A stretch of DNA of 64,000 nt from Centropus unirufus (GCA_013397695.1 VYZI01000107.1:574090-638089), one strand, 5' to 3'. Shown: positions 51,926-64,000, counted from the stretch's first letter. Notes: generated from the sequence alone by a model not told the origin. Translations and numbers: made by a program.

Positions 51926-52084
51926 CCCACCTAGATGTCTCTCTGTTAGCGCAGCAGTCCGCAAGGACCACGAAACTGCAGCACACGCATAAAAAAATAG
52001 CCCCCCCCTCAACCCCACTGAGCTACAAAAGGGTATTTGACAAAAGTAAAACACTGTACGTGACAAAAAAGCATCGGTGATTTT

Positions 52085-52340
52085 GTTTTCTCATGCCCTT
52101 ACTTCTAAACCAGCTGCACAGCCCAGCTCAGGCTGCTTTGGCCCTTATAACTCTCTTGGCACCGAGTCAAAAGCTGATAAGCATTTGGGCGAGACAGCTC
52201 AACTGCTGTGCTGGAAGAAAAACAGCTGCCATGATTGCTGTTTGATTGAGAGCGCTTACACACACTCACAAAAAAACATATCGGGCTGCAAAGACGGGCC
52301 ACAAATGCCTGAGGATTCAGCTTCAGAGGATCAACACGCA
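52085..52340. promoter_or_regulatory. Enhancer-like block with CAGCTG E-boxes
   Basis: Balanced-composition sequence flanked by low-complexity DNA. It holds two CAGCTG E-boxes (in AACCAGCTGCACAGC and AAACAGCTGCCATG), GCTGATAAGC (GATA core) and TTTGATTGAGAG (PBX/TALE-like), within about 150 bp. This motif-dense, non-repetitive texture is typical of conserved promoter-proximal elements. Conservation itself cannot be judged here. Confidence 0.3.
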
Positions 52341-53639
52341 TTTCCTTTAAAAAAAAAAAAAAGTTTTATATAGTTTCTCCTCCATTCCCCCTCCCTTTTT
52401 TTTTTTTTTAAAGAAAACTCACTGCGTCGACTTGCTTTTCTTCTTCCCATCCCCCCTCCATAACCTCAAGCAAACTCAAGGAATTGTGCCAAAAGTCCCG
52501 TTGCTAGTTACCAAGTGCATTTTTTTAAACGTCCCTTTGATACTTCTTTCCCTCGTGCTTGCCATGGAATATGCAAGTCAGATAATTTTTCCATTACTTA
52601 GAAGAAGTAATTAAAAAAAGAAAAAGAACTTCTCACTCAATGTGCCTTTCTCTTTCTCTCTTCAGGGGCAAAAGGAGGGAAACGAGGGAAGAAGGATATT
52701 TTTTCTCTTTGCCGAGTCCAACATTTGGCTTTTTCCATTTGTGGCGGATCACTGTAACGCTATTGTAAAACAACTTCCTGCCCCTTTTGGCTCACGTTCC
52801 AGAAGCTGCTAGGCTAAGTTCATAGCACAAACTTTTTTCCCTCTTTCCCTCTTGCCGAAGAAGAGAGACCAAAAAAAAATAAAAATTAAAAATCCTGCAA
52901 ATTTATTTCCCCCTTTTCTGGCTAATGGACTCACACAAGGTGAATTTATTGCAGCTCTTTAGGAATGTTACACAAGAGACGTCGGTATCCCAGCTGGATA
53001 ATTCATAAGCTGAAAAGGTGGGGTCATTACAAATCTATGTCTGTCTGTGTCTGTGTGCATTTTAATTTTGTAATTTCGAATTGTAAGTCTTAATACTATC
53101 AGGTGGATAATGAGCTAAGCTGCATCATCTGTCATACTAATTTGTATATCTATCATAGCACAGATCATTGGCTTGGTACATACAGCCTCCTACTTTCCAA
53201 TTGCTTTTGTACTCTAAGGTGACCTGTGTCTCTCTCGCCTTCCTCCCCTCCTCTAAATGCTCAGTCTCATGAAAATACCCACCGACTGCTTTTAAACCCT
53301 CCCTCCTAGAAACAGGAGGTGTTGCAGCCTCTCTGCTCTAAGCCAAAAAGGAAAAAAAATAAGGCCTCCACAACTTGCTCTCTCACGATCTCCCTCTCTC
53401 TCCCTCTGTTTCTCTCATAGCAACAGCATTTCTTGGTACGCCTGCTTTGGCATACATCAGCATTTCTACCCGTCCAAGTGTCCTTTTGCGTCACATCTCG
53501 CCATTTCATTCAACCAATGAAATCTCCCTGTTGCAATAAAATATATATATACTTTTTCTGTTATTGGTATATTCAAAAATTTTTTTACTTGCTTTCCTAA
53601 CAAAAAACGTTGTCAAGAATTTAATTTGCTGTACATGGT

Positions 53640-53670
53640 GGGGGGGGGAGGAGGTGGGGAAGAGGAGGGG
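53640..53670 (+). repeat. G-rich quadruplex motif
   Basis: A nine-G run followed by GGGG at 53656-53659 and GGGG at 53667-53670 gives a four-tetrad pattern with loops of 1, 7 and 7. It stands alone in otherwise A+T-rich DNA. Confidence 0.65.
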
Positions 53671-54653
53671 AGGAGACTGTACAGGATTCAACCTTGAAGA
53701 GTCTTCTTTGTGGAAAATATGTTACCATAAGAAAATGGGGATTACATGGTTACTTAAGAAAAGTCATAGTTGTCCCTCTCATTTAATATTTGTTTTGCTT
53801 ATGCTATCGTTGCTTTCCTGATGTACTTTCAAACCAGTTTCAACTGACTGGGAAAGTCAATACCATGGGTTTCCAAGACTTCGTAAAACATTCTTCAGGA
53901 GAAAGGATATTAATTGGTAGTTTATTTCTCTAAATGTTGATCATGAGGTAACAGTAAAAAAAAAAAAAGCCACGAAAAAAGTAAACCAGTAGATGTGAGT
54001 TTCTAACCCTTGCAACCCTCAGATCCCACCCAAAGAGGCTGCTCTCCAGCATTCTGCTTAAAATGCACTATCCTGCAAAATGGAGCAGAGGTCTGTAGCG
54101 TCACAGATTTTTTTTCCAACAAGCATTTCCTTCTTAAATAAGCTCAGGTCATTTTTAAGAATGCAGTATTTAAATGATCAGCTGGTGTAAAAGACAGTGG
54201 TAAAGAGTTAATACTATTTATAATATAGTCTAGCTTGTAATACAGCCACTGCACGAGCTGTACGTACTCTGCCTAACTGGTAAGGCTGCCAAAAGCGAGC
54301 TCTGCTAAGAGCAGTATATACTGTATTTGATAGAAGATACTTTCTACCTGTACATCATCAAGTACATGAAAACCCATCTCGTTGTTCTCAGGCCTGACTT
54401 TAATTCCATTTGCTCTATTAAAATGCCCATTATTAGCCACGTCTAGAAAGTAGAGGGTGGCTCGTGTGGGTTTCTCCGAACTAGCTGGCTGTGCCACTTC
54501 TTGAACGACTACAGCAGTGGCATATTAAGGAACCTCTACTACTCATTTTTTATCCAGCCTCAAATCTCAAGAAAATGCTCAACCACTGGCATTCTGAGAA
54601 TAAACATTTCTTTTGCAAGCCAAATATATGTTTTATGGTTTACCCTTACCAAC

Positions 54654-54670
54654 TTTTTTTTTTTTTTTTT
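54654..54670 (+). repeat. T17 run
   Basis: Homopolymer T tract. On the minus strand it would be an A17 tail-like run, but no retrocopy body is seen beside it. Confidence 0.65.
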
Positions 54671-56099
54671 GTAATGGTGTGAAACCACAAAATGTTTTTA
54701 ATATTTATTTTTAGGGAATTATAGTAAAAGCATACTAGGGATTATCAGGGCACAGTTGACTAGATATTTAAACAGTAACTTACCCACAAATTTTTATTTG
54801 GGTAAAATGACACCTAGTAATTCTGACCTCTTCTAATAACTTTGGTATCTGTTGCATACAGACTGTGGATGCAGATGATGTGTATGCACAAGTTTTGGAT
54901 GGTTAAAAAGAAAAAGCAAGCAAACTTGCTGGATAACAGACTTTGCAGCAGCCAGCCGCAATGTCTAGCTAAAAGTCTTATCATTTTTGTTAAAAATAAT
55001 GGCATGACATTTACGATAGTATTTATTTTAATGGAAGATGCACAGATGATAATGTTAACCCTACTCAGAAAAAAAGAGATTATATGCTATAGTGCATTCA
55101 ACAACTTTTAAAGCCAATGTTATATAAAAGACAGGCTCAAGCATATGCATAGCTTAGCTGATAGCATTTTCTTAGCATTTAATAGGTTTTCTGAACGACT
55201 TTCCACCTTTTTCTCAGACGCCGTTTTTAGCTCTTTATTTATTTTTGCACTTTCTATGTAAAAATACAGTTTTCCTTGTTCTTTACTGTCCATACCTGTC
55301 CCCTACTTTTTCACTTTTTATATCAATGTGAAAACAGTCAAGTTTTATCACTGATTTTGCTGGTCTCATAACTGGGACAATTCTTGTGCACTCGGAGGGT
55401 TAAAAGTGCATTGCCTTCACACAATTATGGTTCAGACTCACTCACTGAAAGTTATCGTTCTTCAAGGAGATATATAATGCATTATATCTGTCACCACAGT
55501 TGTAAAATAAGATTGAAAGTCATCTAACTTTAGGTTACCACAGTACTAAAAAAATAAGGATTCAGGAAAGAGGAAAACAATTAAGTACAACTCGTAAGCT
55601 TCACTCAATAAAAAATGGAATTTAAAAGGGGAAGTGGAAAAATGTTTTTAAGACTCATCATGCCTGTCTAAGTGCAAATTATGTAAATTATAATAAGCCA
55701 ATATTTTCACACTGTAACTTACACTGCTAGATAATTTTACAACCTCTCTCTTTCCCCTTATCACAAGTTCTGTCTATTCAGAACTCATTACAGATACTCC
55801 TGCTATATACAAATTCATTTGCTTATATTTTCATTCAGAGTGATGTATCTTGTTCTTTCATCTCAGTTTTATGTGATACAGGTATCAAAACGAAGGTCAG
55901 CTCCAAGCAGATCTGTGATTTTTTTCTTCCTACAAATTATAGCTCATTTTCAATATAGGGTTGTTTCCAATCTAACAATCTCCAGAAATGTTCAAAACAT
56001 CAGGTACATGATTATTAAAAAAAATAATCCAAACAAACATAGTTATTTTTTAGGATTAAGCTATCCAGAAAAGTATAAATTCACATTTTGGGTTGTGCC

Positions 56100-56113
56100 T
56101 TTTTTTTTTTTTT
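56100..56113 (+). repeat. T14 run
   Basis: Homopolymer T tract in A+T-rich DNA, with no associated element recognised. Confidence 0.6.
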
Positions 56114-57049
56114 AATCGTATAATGAAAATAATTCTGGTACATGCTATGAAAAACACACCTACAATAGCTTTACATAACATGTAGAGATATTTTTTTTTC
56201 TTTTAAAGATACTCTCCAGGGATTGAAAGCAATAAAAATAATAAACAATACTAATGATAATAATAGTAGCAAAAAAGTCTTGTCCATTGTTCTCTAAAGG
56301 CACCAGAGGTGCCCTTTAGGTTTATAGCTGGTGTACACTTCATATAAAGGACAGTAACTACACATTGCACAGGTTACTTGGGAAAGTTCTCTTCTGCTGT
56401 TGAATAACTTAAATTAATTGCAATGGATCAGTAGTATATTGAATTATGGGGGAGAGCATTTAAATTCCAGACAAAGACAATTCTGAAATAAGTAATTCCA
56501 AACTGTAAAGGCAAGCTAAACAAGGATGTATTCCCACATTTTCCCCTTTGAAACGTAATGAAGCATTTAGCAAAAATACTTCCTACAATACACTGTATTT
56601 TAACTGTAATGTTTTATAGAAAACTTGGCATTAGTCTGGTATCAACTCAAATGAAACTCCGTCAGTAGGACAAGTGTTTTGGTTTTTATTAATATTTTTC
56701 TTTTAAAGAAAGGAGGCATTAAACAGTGCATGGCATTAGCAGTTTTTTAAAGGGTGTTACCGACACAATTTTGTTTATCTTGCAGCTATTTTTTTCCCCT
56801 TTTCATTTTTTTACTGTACAGACACACTCTTGAAACTGATGGTATTAATATTTTGCTTATACGCCACGCTTACTAATGAAAGCTCACAGCAGCAGCAAAT
56901 CAAAGCCCAGGATAAGATTTTATTTACTGGCTTCTGCTCCTTTCTGGTAAGCACGCTGCAAAGTTCCCGGAGCTGCAAATACGGCTTGGCGAAGGAGGTG
57001 CAAGCTGCAAACTGAGCAGAGTTTTAATGCCCAGCTGAGAAGGGAGCTC

Positions 57050-57450
57050 CTCAGCTGTCAAAGCACCACACTTTTTGCTTTGGTGGAAACGTAGCTGAGC
57101 CTGACCGCACGGCCAAGCCTCCCCGTGTCCTGCTCTGTGTAACCAACTTACTCCTTACGCCGAGGGCAGCTCCGGATCGCTCTCCCCGGTCCTTCCCTAC
57201 CGTCCCACGCCGCTCCCCGCGCCGGGCACCCTCGAGCAGCACCTTCCCCGTGCCCACAGCGCGAGCTGCAGGTCCCTCCTCTGCAGCGCCCGTCCCTCTG
57301 CCCAGAGGCGGGGAGCGGCGCTCCCCGGGGCTCCCCGTGCCAAGCTGGCAGCCTGGGAACACTGGGAGACTTGGAGCACCCGGTACTGCTCTACCTTCGG
57401 CGGGGACTGGCGGCTCTAGTCCTGCTGCAAACGCTCGGTCCTGGCAGCAT
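57050..57450. promoter_or_regulatory. CpG island 3
   Basis: About 30 CpG by eye in about 400 bp, peaking at CACGCCGCTCCCCGCGCCGGGC and GCGGGGAGCGGCGCTCCCCGG. The surrounding kilobases are CpG-poor. Overlapping short open frames on both strands are the usual by-product of G+C-rich sequence and show no recognisable domain. It may be an alternative promoter of the gene at 50-52 kb (about 5.5 kb upstream if leftward) or the promoter of a divergent transcript. A plus-strand donor-like TTTCTG|GTAAGC occurs at about 56945, and minus-strand GGA|GTAAGT at about 57150. Confidence 0.8.
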
Positions 57451-59366
57451 TTTTCTCCTGGTATCGCAGAGTTAACACAAGTGGACTGTAAAACACTGCC
57501 CTCCGTTTATTTAAATGGACGCCTCTGGAGAACGTGGGATGCCCTGCAGAAATAGCCACTGGGGTGGGGGAAGTTGGGACAATTGAAAAGATAAAATGGA
57601 ATTTATTTTTTTTTCAAAAAGGAAAATGAAAAGATAAATAACACATTGTAAAAAAAAGTTAATTTTTAGAGAATAAGCTGCTAGAATTAAGCAAATGTAC
57701 ACGATGAAATCTGTCTTGAAAACTGAAGATATCTTAGGTCTAAAAAGGGGATTGAAATACCTTAACATTGTAAATTACTTAAAGGCTTCTAAACTAGTCA
57801 GGAGTTGTCCAGTGACCAAGTTCTGTGATATTAGGTGCTTCTATTTTTATTTTTTTTAATTACAATAGAGTGCTCCAACCCTGAACAAAATGAATTGTAA
57901 TGGGAACAAGACTGGCTGACAACATAAATTCCTTAGTGGGTTTTCTGGCAGAGACACATTAGTAAGGCCAAAAATTTGGCTAAATTGTAAGAAAATAAAA
58001 AGGGATAGCCCTTAAGGCAACACATTCATAGCATCGCTGTAGTTATTTAGTACGCACGGAGATACCTAATCCAAAATGGTTTTAGATACAGAATTCGTAG
58101 GGATATGATCTGTTAATGAGCTATTAGTATCACTTCTATTTTATATAGCCAACTTCAGTTTTATGGTTCAATTAAACCTTTTTCTTTAGCCTATTAAAAC
58201 TAAAAATATATGGTGCATAAGGACCTTAGATTCATCCGTATCTCGGCTATCAAAAATACTACTAGAATCTCAAACTGCAATAGTGTACATGGGCACCTGT
58301 AAATTTAAAAGCCCTCTTCTTAAAAAAAGTAAATTATCCTAACATGAATGATATTGACCCATGATTGTCTTTATTATAAAATATAAGTTTGAGAGAATAA
58401 TAATAATCCTATTGAGAGTAGTCGTGGTTTTTTGGATACAGGCTTCTACATTGTTATATCAATTGCAGGTATTAACAATATTTGTGAAAAAATGAACACC
58501 AATTCAATACTTTACAGAATTTGCCTCCTGGGGAATCATTTAGGGTTTTTTTTAACCCGTCTGTTGTGTTATACTTGCTAAAGTTGTCACACTTGCACTA
58601 TTAAATTCTTACATTTTGAATGGGTGTCTAAATTTACATATTCAACTTAAACAGTATTCTGCTACTCTTCAGTTTTAGTAAACAAAATGTCACACACACA
58701 TGTGATCCTGTATTTCCACTGTCCAGAGAGATGCATTCCCACAGAGAGATCCATTTAGGCATTCCATGATCTATACACACACATTTCACATTTGACAAAA
58801 CCAACAGGATACACAGAAAGGATGTTAGCAAATCTGAAGGGACAACTGCCCCGCTCCCAAACACAGACTGGGCAGGAGGCACGGCGTTAGGATGCTTGCA
58901 TCCCAAGTTCAGACCCGCTGCACCACCCGCAGCTGCAGTGGCGGAGGAATGGCTCTGGGACTCGCAGGCAGATGCAACAGCAGCAAGGCCTCAACTCAGA
59001 GCATTGCACTCGGAAAGGAACTGTTTCTGCTCGTGCAGAAAGAAGAGACCTTTCCATTACCTGGCATGTGAAATGGTCTTTAAATTACCCCCATTTTTGT
59101 GTTGCCAGCAAACCAGAAATTTATTGCAAAAAAAACAAACAACATCTTCCATCATTTCTCATTTTGCTTTTTAAAAGATGAATCAGCATCTGTGCAGATT
59201 AAGCCTATGCCATTATTTAATAAGGCTTATTTTAATAAAGTTTGTTACAGCCTGACAGAACCACAGAACCAAAGCAAATACTCCTATAAGGAAGCTATTC
59301 AATGGAGTTGTTACTATGCTGAGTTCACTAATGAAGTGCAATAGGAATGAAAACACCGGCATCATC

Positions 59367-59382
59367 AAAAAAAAAAAAAAAA
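59367..59382 (+). repeat. Poly(A) run followed by a G-run
   Basis: Sixteen A, then GAAAAGGGGGGGCGAGG. Simple low-complexity sequence. Confidence 0.6.
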
Positions 59383-59996
59383 GAAAAGGGGGGGCGAGGT
59401 AAGCTGCTTTCAGACTGTTTGAGTGAACTCTGCATTTCAGTTGTTTAAAAACACTTCCTTTTCAGAATGCTGAATTTCCCAGGGGATATCAGTGACTAAT
59501 CTGTGGAAATTTCAAGTTTCAAATTTAACCATTTTTTCTAGGGCATAAATGCATTTTACTGGAGATTTTAGATGGATGATAAAAGCATTGAAATGTTAAA
59601 AGGTCAATTCTTAAATTTATATTCCCAGAAAATGTTATCAACAGAAATGTTGTGCAATGAATTTCTCTTCGTCCACGAAAAAATTCAAGAAAACTGCACT
59701 GTGTTTTTTTTTCTAGTGCAAACAAATATCTTAATTAGAAAATTGTAGGGGGGGTAGACAAAGACTTTTGCCTCTTGGCAACAGGACAGTTGAGACTTGG
59801 TTCGAAATACAGAACTCTCCTTGACTCAATTAGAAATACATCGGCTTTTCAAAAACTCTTGAAGCCAAATACCAAAATAAGAGTTGTCATCTGAAGCCCA
59901 TTTTAGTTTCATCATTTATTTGTTAGAAAATGAAACAATTCCTCCTTTCCCCAACAACCATTTATTTAAACATGATCACAGACTTCATCTCTTCTG

Positions 59997-60060
59997 CACG
60001 TGTGTGCCCACACACATACGTGTGTGCAACAGGGTAAACCTATGTATGTGTGTGTATGCA
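59997..60060. repeat. TG/CA alternating block with hairpin and direct repeat
   Basis: ACGTGTGTGC occurs at 59998-60007 and 60018-60027. TGTGTG (60001-60006) pairs with CACACA (60011-60016) across CCCA, and a further TATGTATGTGTGTGTATG follows to 60058. It includes a CACGTG E-box at 59997-60002. This is alternating purine-pyrimidine sequence with Z-DNA potential, most likely a decayed dinucleotide microsatellite. Confidence 0.6.
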
Positions 60061-61470
60061 TTTACAGTCTCATAGAATGACAGCTCAGTAATTATGAATA
60101 CCATTAGAGTAAGACCTCAATTTAGCATTCCGTTTACTTATTATGGCTCAGTAGAAATCACAATATTTTAATAATGCAGCCTAAAGATTACTAACAAGGG
60201 GTTACATTTGAACTGTAACAGGAAAAATCACAGAAGACGTGGTTCAGGGTGTGTTTCTTTTCCCTAGTTATACAAATAAACATGTCACTTAGCAAACGTT
60301 AATATATCTAAAATATAGAGCAAGAGCCATACAAAAGAAGTTGAACATAACAGCACTACATCAGCAGTAATTTTATATCTTTGGCATTCTTGTAACGGCT
60401 CATCTCTACATTCAGAGAACACGTACAACTGCCCTCTGACTACTTCAAAGTAAGACCTTATTTCAGTACACGAGACTTGAAACAATTAGGGAGACGGACA
60501 GAAAGATCAGGGGGTTTTGGCTAATAAAGTACTACCCACGTACACCAAAATGTTGTTCCAGCACTCAGCTGGCAGGGCTCTGGGTTTTCAGCACAGAGGG
60601 GAAAGCAAAGGAGATTCTTAAGATTCATTGTGGTGACTTGCAAAACACAATTTTGCTTTAATATTGTACTTATCCATTTGCTATATGAGCAAGTGTGTAT
60701 CCCGTACATACAAGGGAAGATTTTTACAGGGATAGGAGATTTAATGTATTATTTCTCAGCTTTTACTGGGCAGCAAGTGGCCAAAACCTTCATCAGTCTA
60801 AGAAATTTATTGGAAATCTACTGGAAAGGGCCATTTTGTGCTGGAACTCCTGTGTTATTCCAGCTTTCATCTTCGCCTTTCCCTAACAGAGAACGCCATT
60901 TTGAGGCTGTCCTGCATTTTTTTTTCCACAAGCAGATAATGCCAGTGGGAAACATAGGGATGGTATCCTCGTACTGCAGAAAAATAGCACTATTATTTCA
61001 CAAAGAAGTAACAATTTTATTTTTACAGGTGCAATTGAAGCCTGTTTCGTTGTCTGCTCATCCTAATATCAATGTAAAAATCACACACATGGAAATTTTG
61101 AATCATGTAGCATTGTGAAACTTGCACGTGTTTCTTTTTACTCAAGTACTTAATGGAAAGAGGCAGAAAAGATTTTTGCCAGAAGACAAATGGGGGAAAT
61201 AATTTACTTCAATTTGCTGAGGTACACCGGGCCTATCCAGCATTCTGGTGCTTAGGAAAATGCGTATCTTCCATAAGGAAAGATGAGACTTAGTAATTTC
61301 CATAGTCTGACCAAACCCATGTTATATCAGACCATTTTTTAATTTTTCATCTTTTCTCTCTTTAGATAAACCAATATATTGCAAATCATTGTCCAAAGGA
61401 TCAAAGAAATAAAAGGGGTATTAGAAATGGCTTAATATTAAATGCAGAATAGACAGGTGTACAACAGCTG

Positions 61471-61492
61471 ATTAACAGTAGAAGCTGTTAAT
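61471..61492. promoter_or_regulatory. Inverted ATTAACAG pair
   Basis: ATTAACAG (61471-61478) and CTGTTAAT (61485-61492) are perfect 8-bp inverted arms around TAGAAG. Each arm holds a TTAA/GTTAAT core like HNF1 or homeodomain half-sites, and an ATTA follows on the right. This is motif-level evidence only. Confidence 0.35.
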
Positions 61493-64000
61493 TATGAATG
61501 TTTTTTACTTAGCTTTCACAGCAGGGGTCAGAGCTGGAAACAATTTTGATAAAGCAAGTTTAGAAAAATAATACAACAGTTCATATTTCTCATTTCAGTA
61601 ACAACTTTGTCTTAGAAAACAAGAAAAGTCTTAACCACCATTAAGCTTTACCAGGTACGCTAGCTGGAGAAATCACTGCCAGAAAGAGTAATACCGAGGA
61701 ATTACATTCACAGAGCAGTCTATTCTCTGTCCATTCTATTAACCTAAACTTTGCCAGGGATAAAGCTCTTTCTTAAACAGTAAAGTGAAAATAAAAATAA
61801 AAGTCTTGAGAGTTTTGAGTCAGGAACATCCAAAGTAAAAAACAACTCCAAAAGGCCCCACTTTACTAAGAAGCTTTTAGAAAGGGCACTTCTCCTAACC
61901 ATGTCTTATATTATCCTATTGTCTGTTGAAATAGTTGACACGCACTCAAAAAAAATTAGTTTTCCTTTCACGCAGTCACTTATTATATCTATTGCAAGGT
62001 TCCAATATATTTTTGAGGGAAAAGAAATCTATAAAATTTTAATATTAACTGAATATTTTCTTAACTATTTTTTCTCCTTTTTTTATTTTTTTTCTCCGAG
62101 CAGCTGTCCCTGTTTCAAAGTTATCTTGCACCTCATCATCTCCAAATAAAGCACAACTGTATCAATGCTTTAAGGAAAAACAAACAAACAGAAATGAAGG
62201 CAACTGACATTGCCTTGATGCTCCCTTCAGTCTTTCAAGAAGAACACATGGTGAAAGGGAACAGACTTTGTATTTTCTTTAGTAAACATATTAATTATAA
62301 CTAATTAACACAAGTGAGGAATATACATCTGCTAACATGACAATATTATTTTTATTGGATGAGTATAGCAAGTATACATTTCCTTTCCGGCTTCCATTAA
62401 AATCTAAAGTTGGTGAAGTTTGGGAATTTCAAGTAACGAATAAAGGACATGGAAGGGTTGATTTCAGTACTTCTGTAGTCAGTGTCACTTGCTGCTCACG
62501 TACTAACTCTTTGCTGCTCAAGTTTGGCTCAGCTTTGAATGCAAGTTTTCATTAAAAGGGAATGATGTCTGAGTTGCTCGGCCACTTCTTTTGTTCAAAT
62601 AGTTGGGTGTTTTTCTGTATTACAGACTGTACTTTTAAATATCGGAGTAGGTGATTGGAAGTGTTTAGCTAGATAATAAAACTTCAAGCAAAACGAGGCA
62701 AAGAGGTAACACTTCAAATTACTTGAATGCTAAGAAGACAAATTAAAATGAGGAAAGAGAGAAACAGAAAGAATGCTTTTCTGTTTTACACAAAAGAGTG
62801 ACAATATTCTAGATCAGGCAAATCTGTATTTCAGCACATGATCTGAAGGAGGGAAAAGAAAACACTTGAAAGCCTGCAACAGTTAAAGTAGCGAGCTCTC
62901 TTCTCCAGAGAGAAAAGTCTGGTACAGAAGGCAAATCTGCATAGCAAGTGCAGCAGCACGACCTCAGGCGCTCTGTCCATCCCTGCCCTGTGCCTTGGCA
63001 ACACCTTAGGAGAAGGATGCTCTGGGCAAGGAGGAAGCGGTGGGATCTCCTAGCCATGCAAAACCCCTCCAAAACCTCGGGCACGACTGAGCCACTCCCA
63101 ACACGGTGAAGCCTCCTACTCCACAAGGGTGGATGGAACACAGAGGAGTACAACACGACTGTGTACAACACAATCCATAGAGGAGACAGGCTGAGAAGCA
63201 TCTCTCCGACAGTTTACAGGAGCAGTCTAAAAGTTGTCAAGAGAACCACAACTGCAAATGGCACAGAAGCTAGCATTTGCAGGATTGTACCCCAAAATAG
63301 TAGTAACATCAAGTGAACCCACTCGATGCTCCATTATGCCAATACGGTAGAGTCTTCCAGGCAATAACGGTGATATAAAACCCGGAAAAAGAACCAGTGA
63401 GCCCAGAAATACTTAAGTCTGAAAGCCAAAATTTACTGTCACACTCACTTTTTACTTTGATCCTATTCATCTTGACAGCTGCAGAAGCCTCAAAGCTTAC
63501 TATCATAGCATTACTTGCTTTTTGTGATGGCAACACTTTAAATTCCCCCAACACACACACAACCCTTGTGCTGTTTTAACTCTGCTGTGTTTTACACAAC
63601 TTGGCTGTCATCAGCAATTAAAGGCTTTTTTTTTTGATAGAGGGAAGAAATGTGGAAAAGCAGTATTTTGATGGAAGATGTGTTTAGTTTGTTTTATGAT
63701 CTGTCATTGTATTTCACAGATTTTACTGCTGAACAAAGAACAGCATATAGATAAAAAGAACAATAAACATCTTTCAGTGAAAGGTGATAATTTCCTATAT
63801 GAGTTTTGCAGGTAGTTTATTGCAGCTACCACATTTATGTATGTTCCCTGGTCATAGCAACTAAAAAACGAGATGCATCACATTTTGCTACCAGTTACTT
63901 CTGATGCCAAAGATCAGCGGTTTTGCATAAAATCAGTAATAAACGTGAGGACATCCTAGTTCACTTTGGCTTTGTATCCCATGCTCCGCTTCACAGGACT

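Larger units (their letters stand above)
52341..57030. other. Gene-free DNA between the islands
   Basis: No supported exon. From 52341 to about 53500 the sequence is mixed, with C/T-rich and T-run stretches and one isolated minus-strand donor-like site (GCA|GTGAGT, exon end 52423). A G-quadruplex motif lies at 53640-53670. The rest is A+T-rich with a T17 run at 54654-54670 and a T14 run at 56100-56113. Nothing resembles a known gene. Confidence 0.55.
57451..64000. other. Gene-free A+T-rich DNA
   Basis: No supported gene. It contains an A16 run at 59367-59382, a TG/CA hairpin block around 59997-60060 and a homeodomain-like inverted repeat at 61471-61492. A more mixed, CpG-containing stretch at about 62930-63200 is open for about 130 codons on the minus strand but encodes nothing I recognise; it may be an old repeat relic. 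Confidence 0.55.

Noticed and set aside
57051..57362. 103-codon Gly/Arg-rich frame in CpG island 3
   Set aside because: G+C-rich islands lack stops in several frames at once; overlapping frames on both strands show no domain.
59780..59815. GGTTCGAAA resembling a tRNA B-box
   Set aside because: No A-box at the right distance and no cloverleaf could be drawn.
1..64000. CRISPR arrays, insertion sequences, prokaryotic operons, rRNA/tRNA clusters, or well-known conserved microRNAs
   Set aside because: No regularly spaced repeats, no terminal-inverted-repeat element with a transposase, and no match to common microRNA seeds or precursors on scanning; the sequence character is vertebrate non-coding.

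Overview
The window looks like vertebrate nuclear DNA, most probably from a bird. It is A+T-rich and very poor in repeats. The only recognisable interspersed repeat is an old CR1 LINE 3' end (about 32285-32604), with the degraded block 'GGTTGGACTA...CTTTCCAACCT...ATTCTG' that is typical of avian/reptilian CR1. There are no operon-like features, ribosome-binding sites or long open frames. The longest frames (about 120-165 codons) resemble no protein I recognise and have the composition of chance frames, apart from two weak exon candidates.

Layout. From 1 to about 46.4 kb is non-coding A+T-rich sequence that I read as intron or intergenic DNA. It holds scattered simple repeats, a few perfect inverted repeats with homeodomain/POU-like half-sites, a PAR-bZIP palindrome and the CR1 relic. 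At 46413-46652 (minus strand) is a locally CpG-containing block that stays open for 80 codons between plausible splice sites. From 49.8 to 52.4 kb the character changes: two CpG-rich islands (about 49.79-50.22 and 51.25-51.89 kb), long purine tracts with three plus-strand G-quadruplex motifs, a minus-strand TATA box at 51918-51925, and minus-strand splice signals around 50.12-49.95 kb. A third CpG island lies at about 57.05-57.45 kb. The remainder to 64 kb is again A+T-rich and non-coding.

Interpretation (inference). The CpG-island cluster followed by tens of kilobases of gene-free DNA fits the 5' end of a large, probably developmental, gene. The splice and TATA signals favour transcription on the minus strand (leftwards), so that 1-49 kb would be its first intron(s). 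I could not identify the gene; no exon in the window encodes anything I recognise. No virus-like, CRISPR, tRNA or rRNA feature was seen, and I found no convincing evidence of a new molecular system. The best leads are the promoter cluster, the 46.4-46.7 kb open exon candidate and the POU-like inverted repeat at 35.46 kb.
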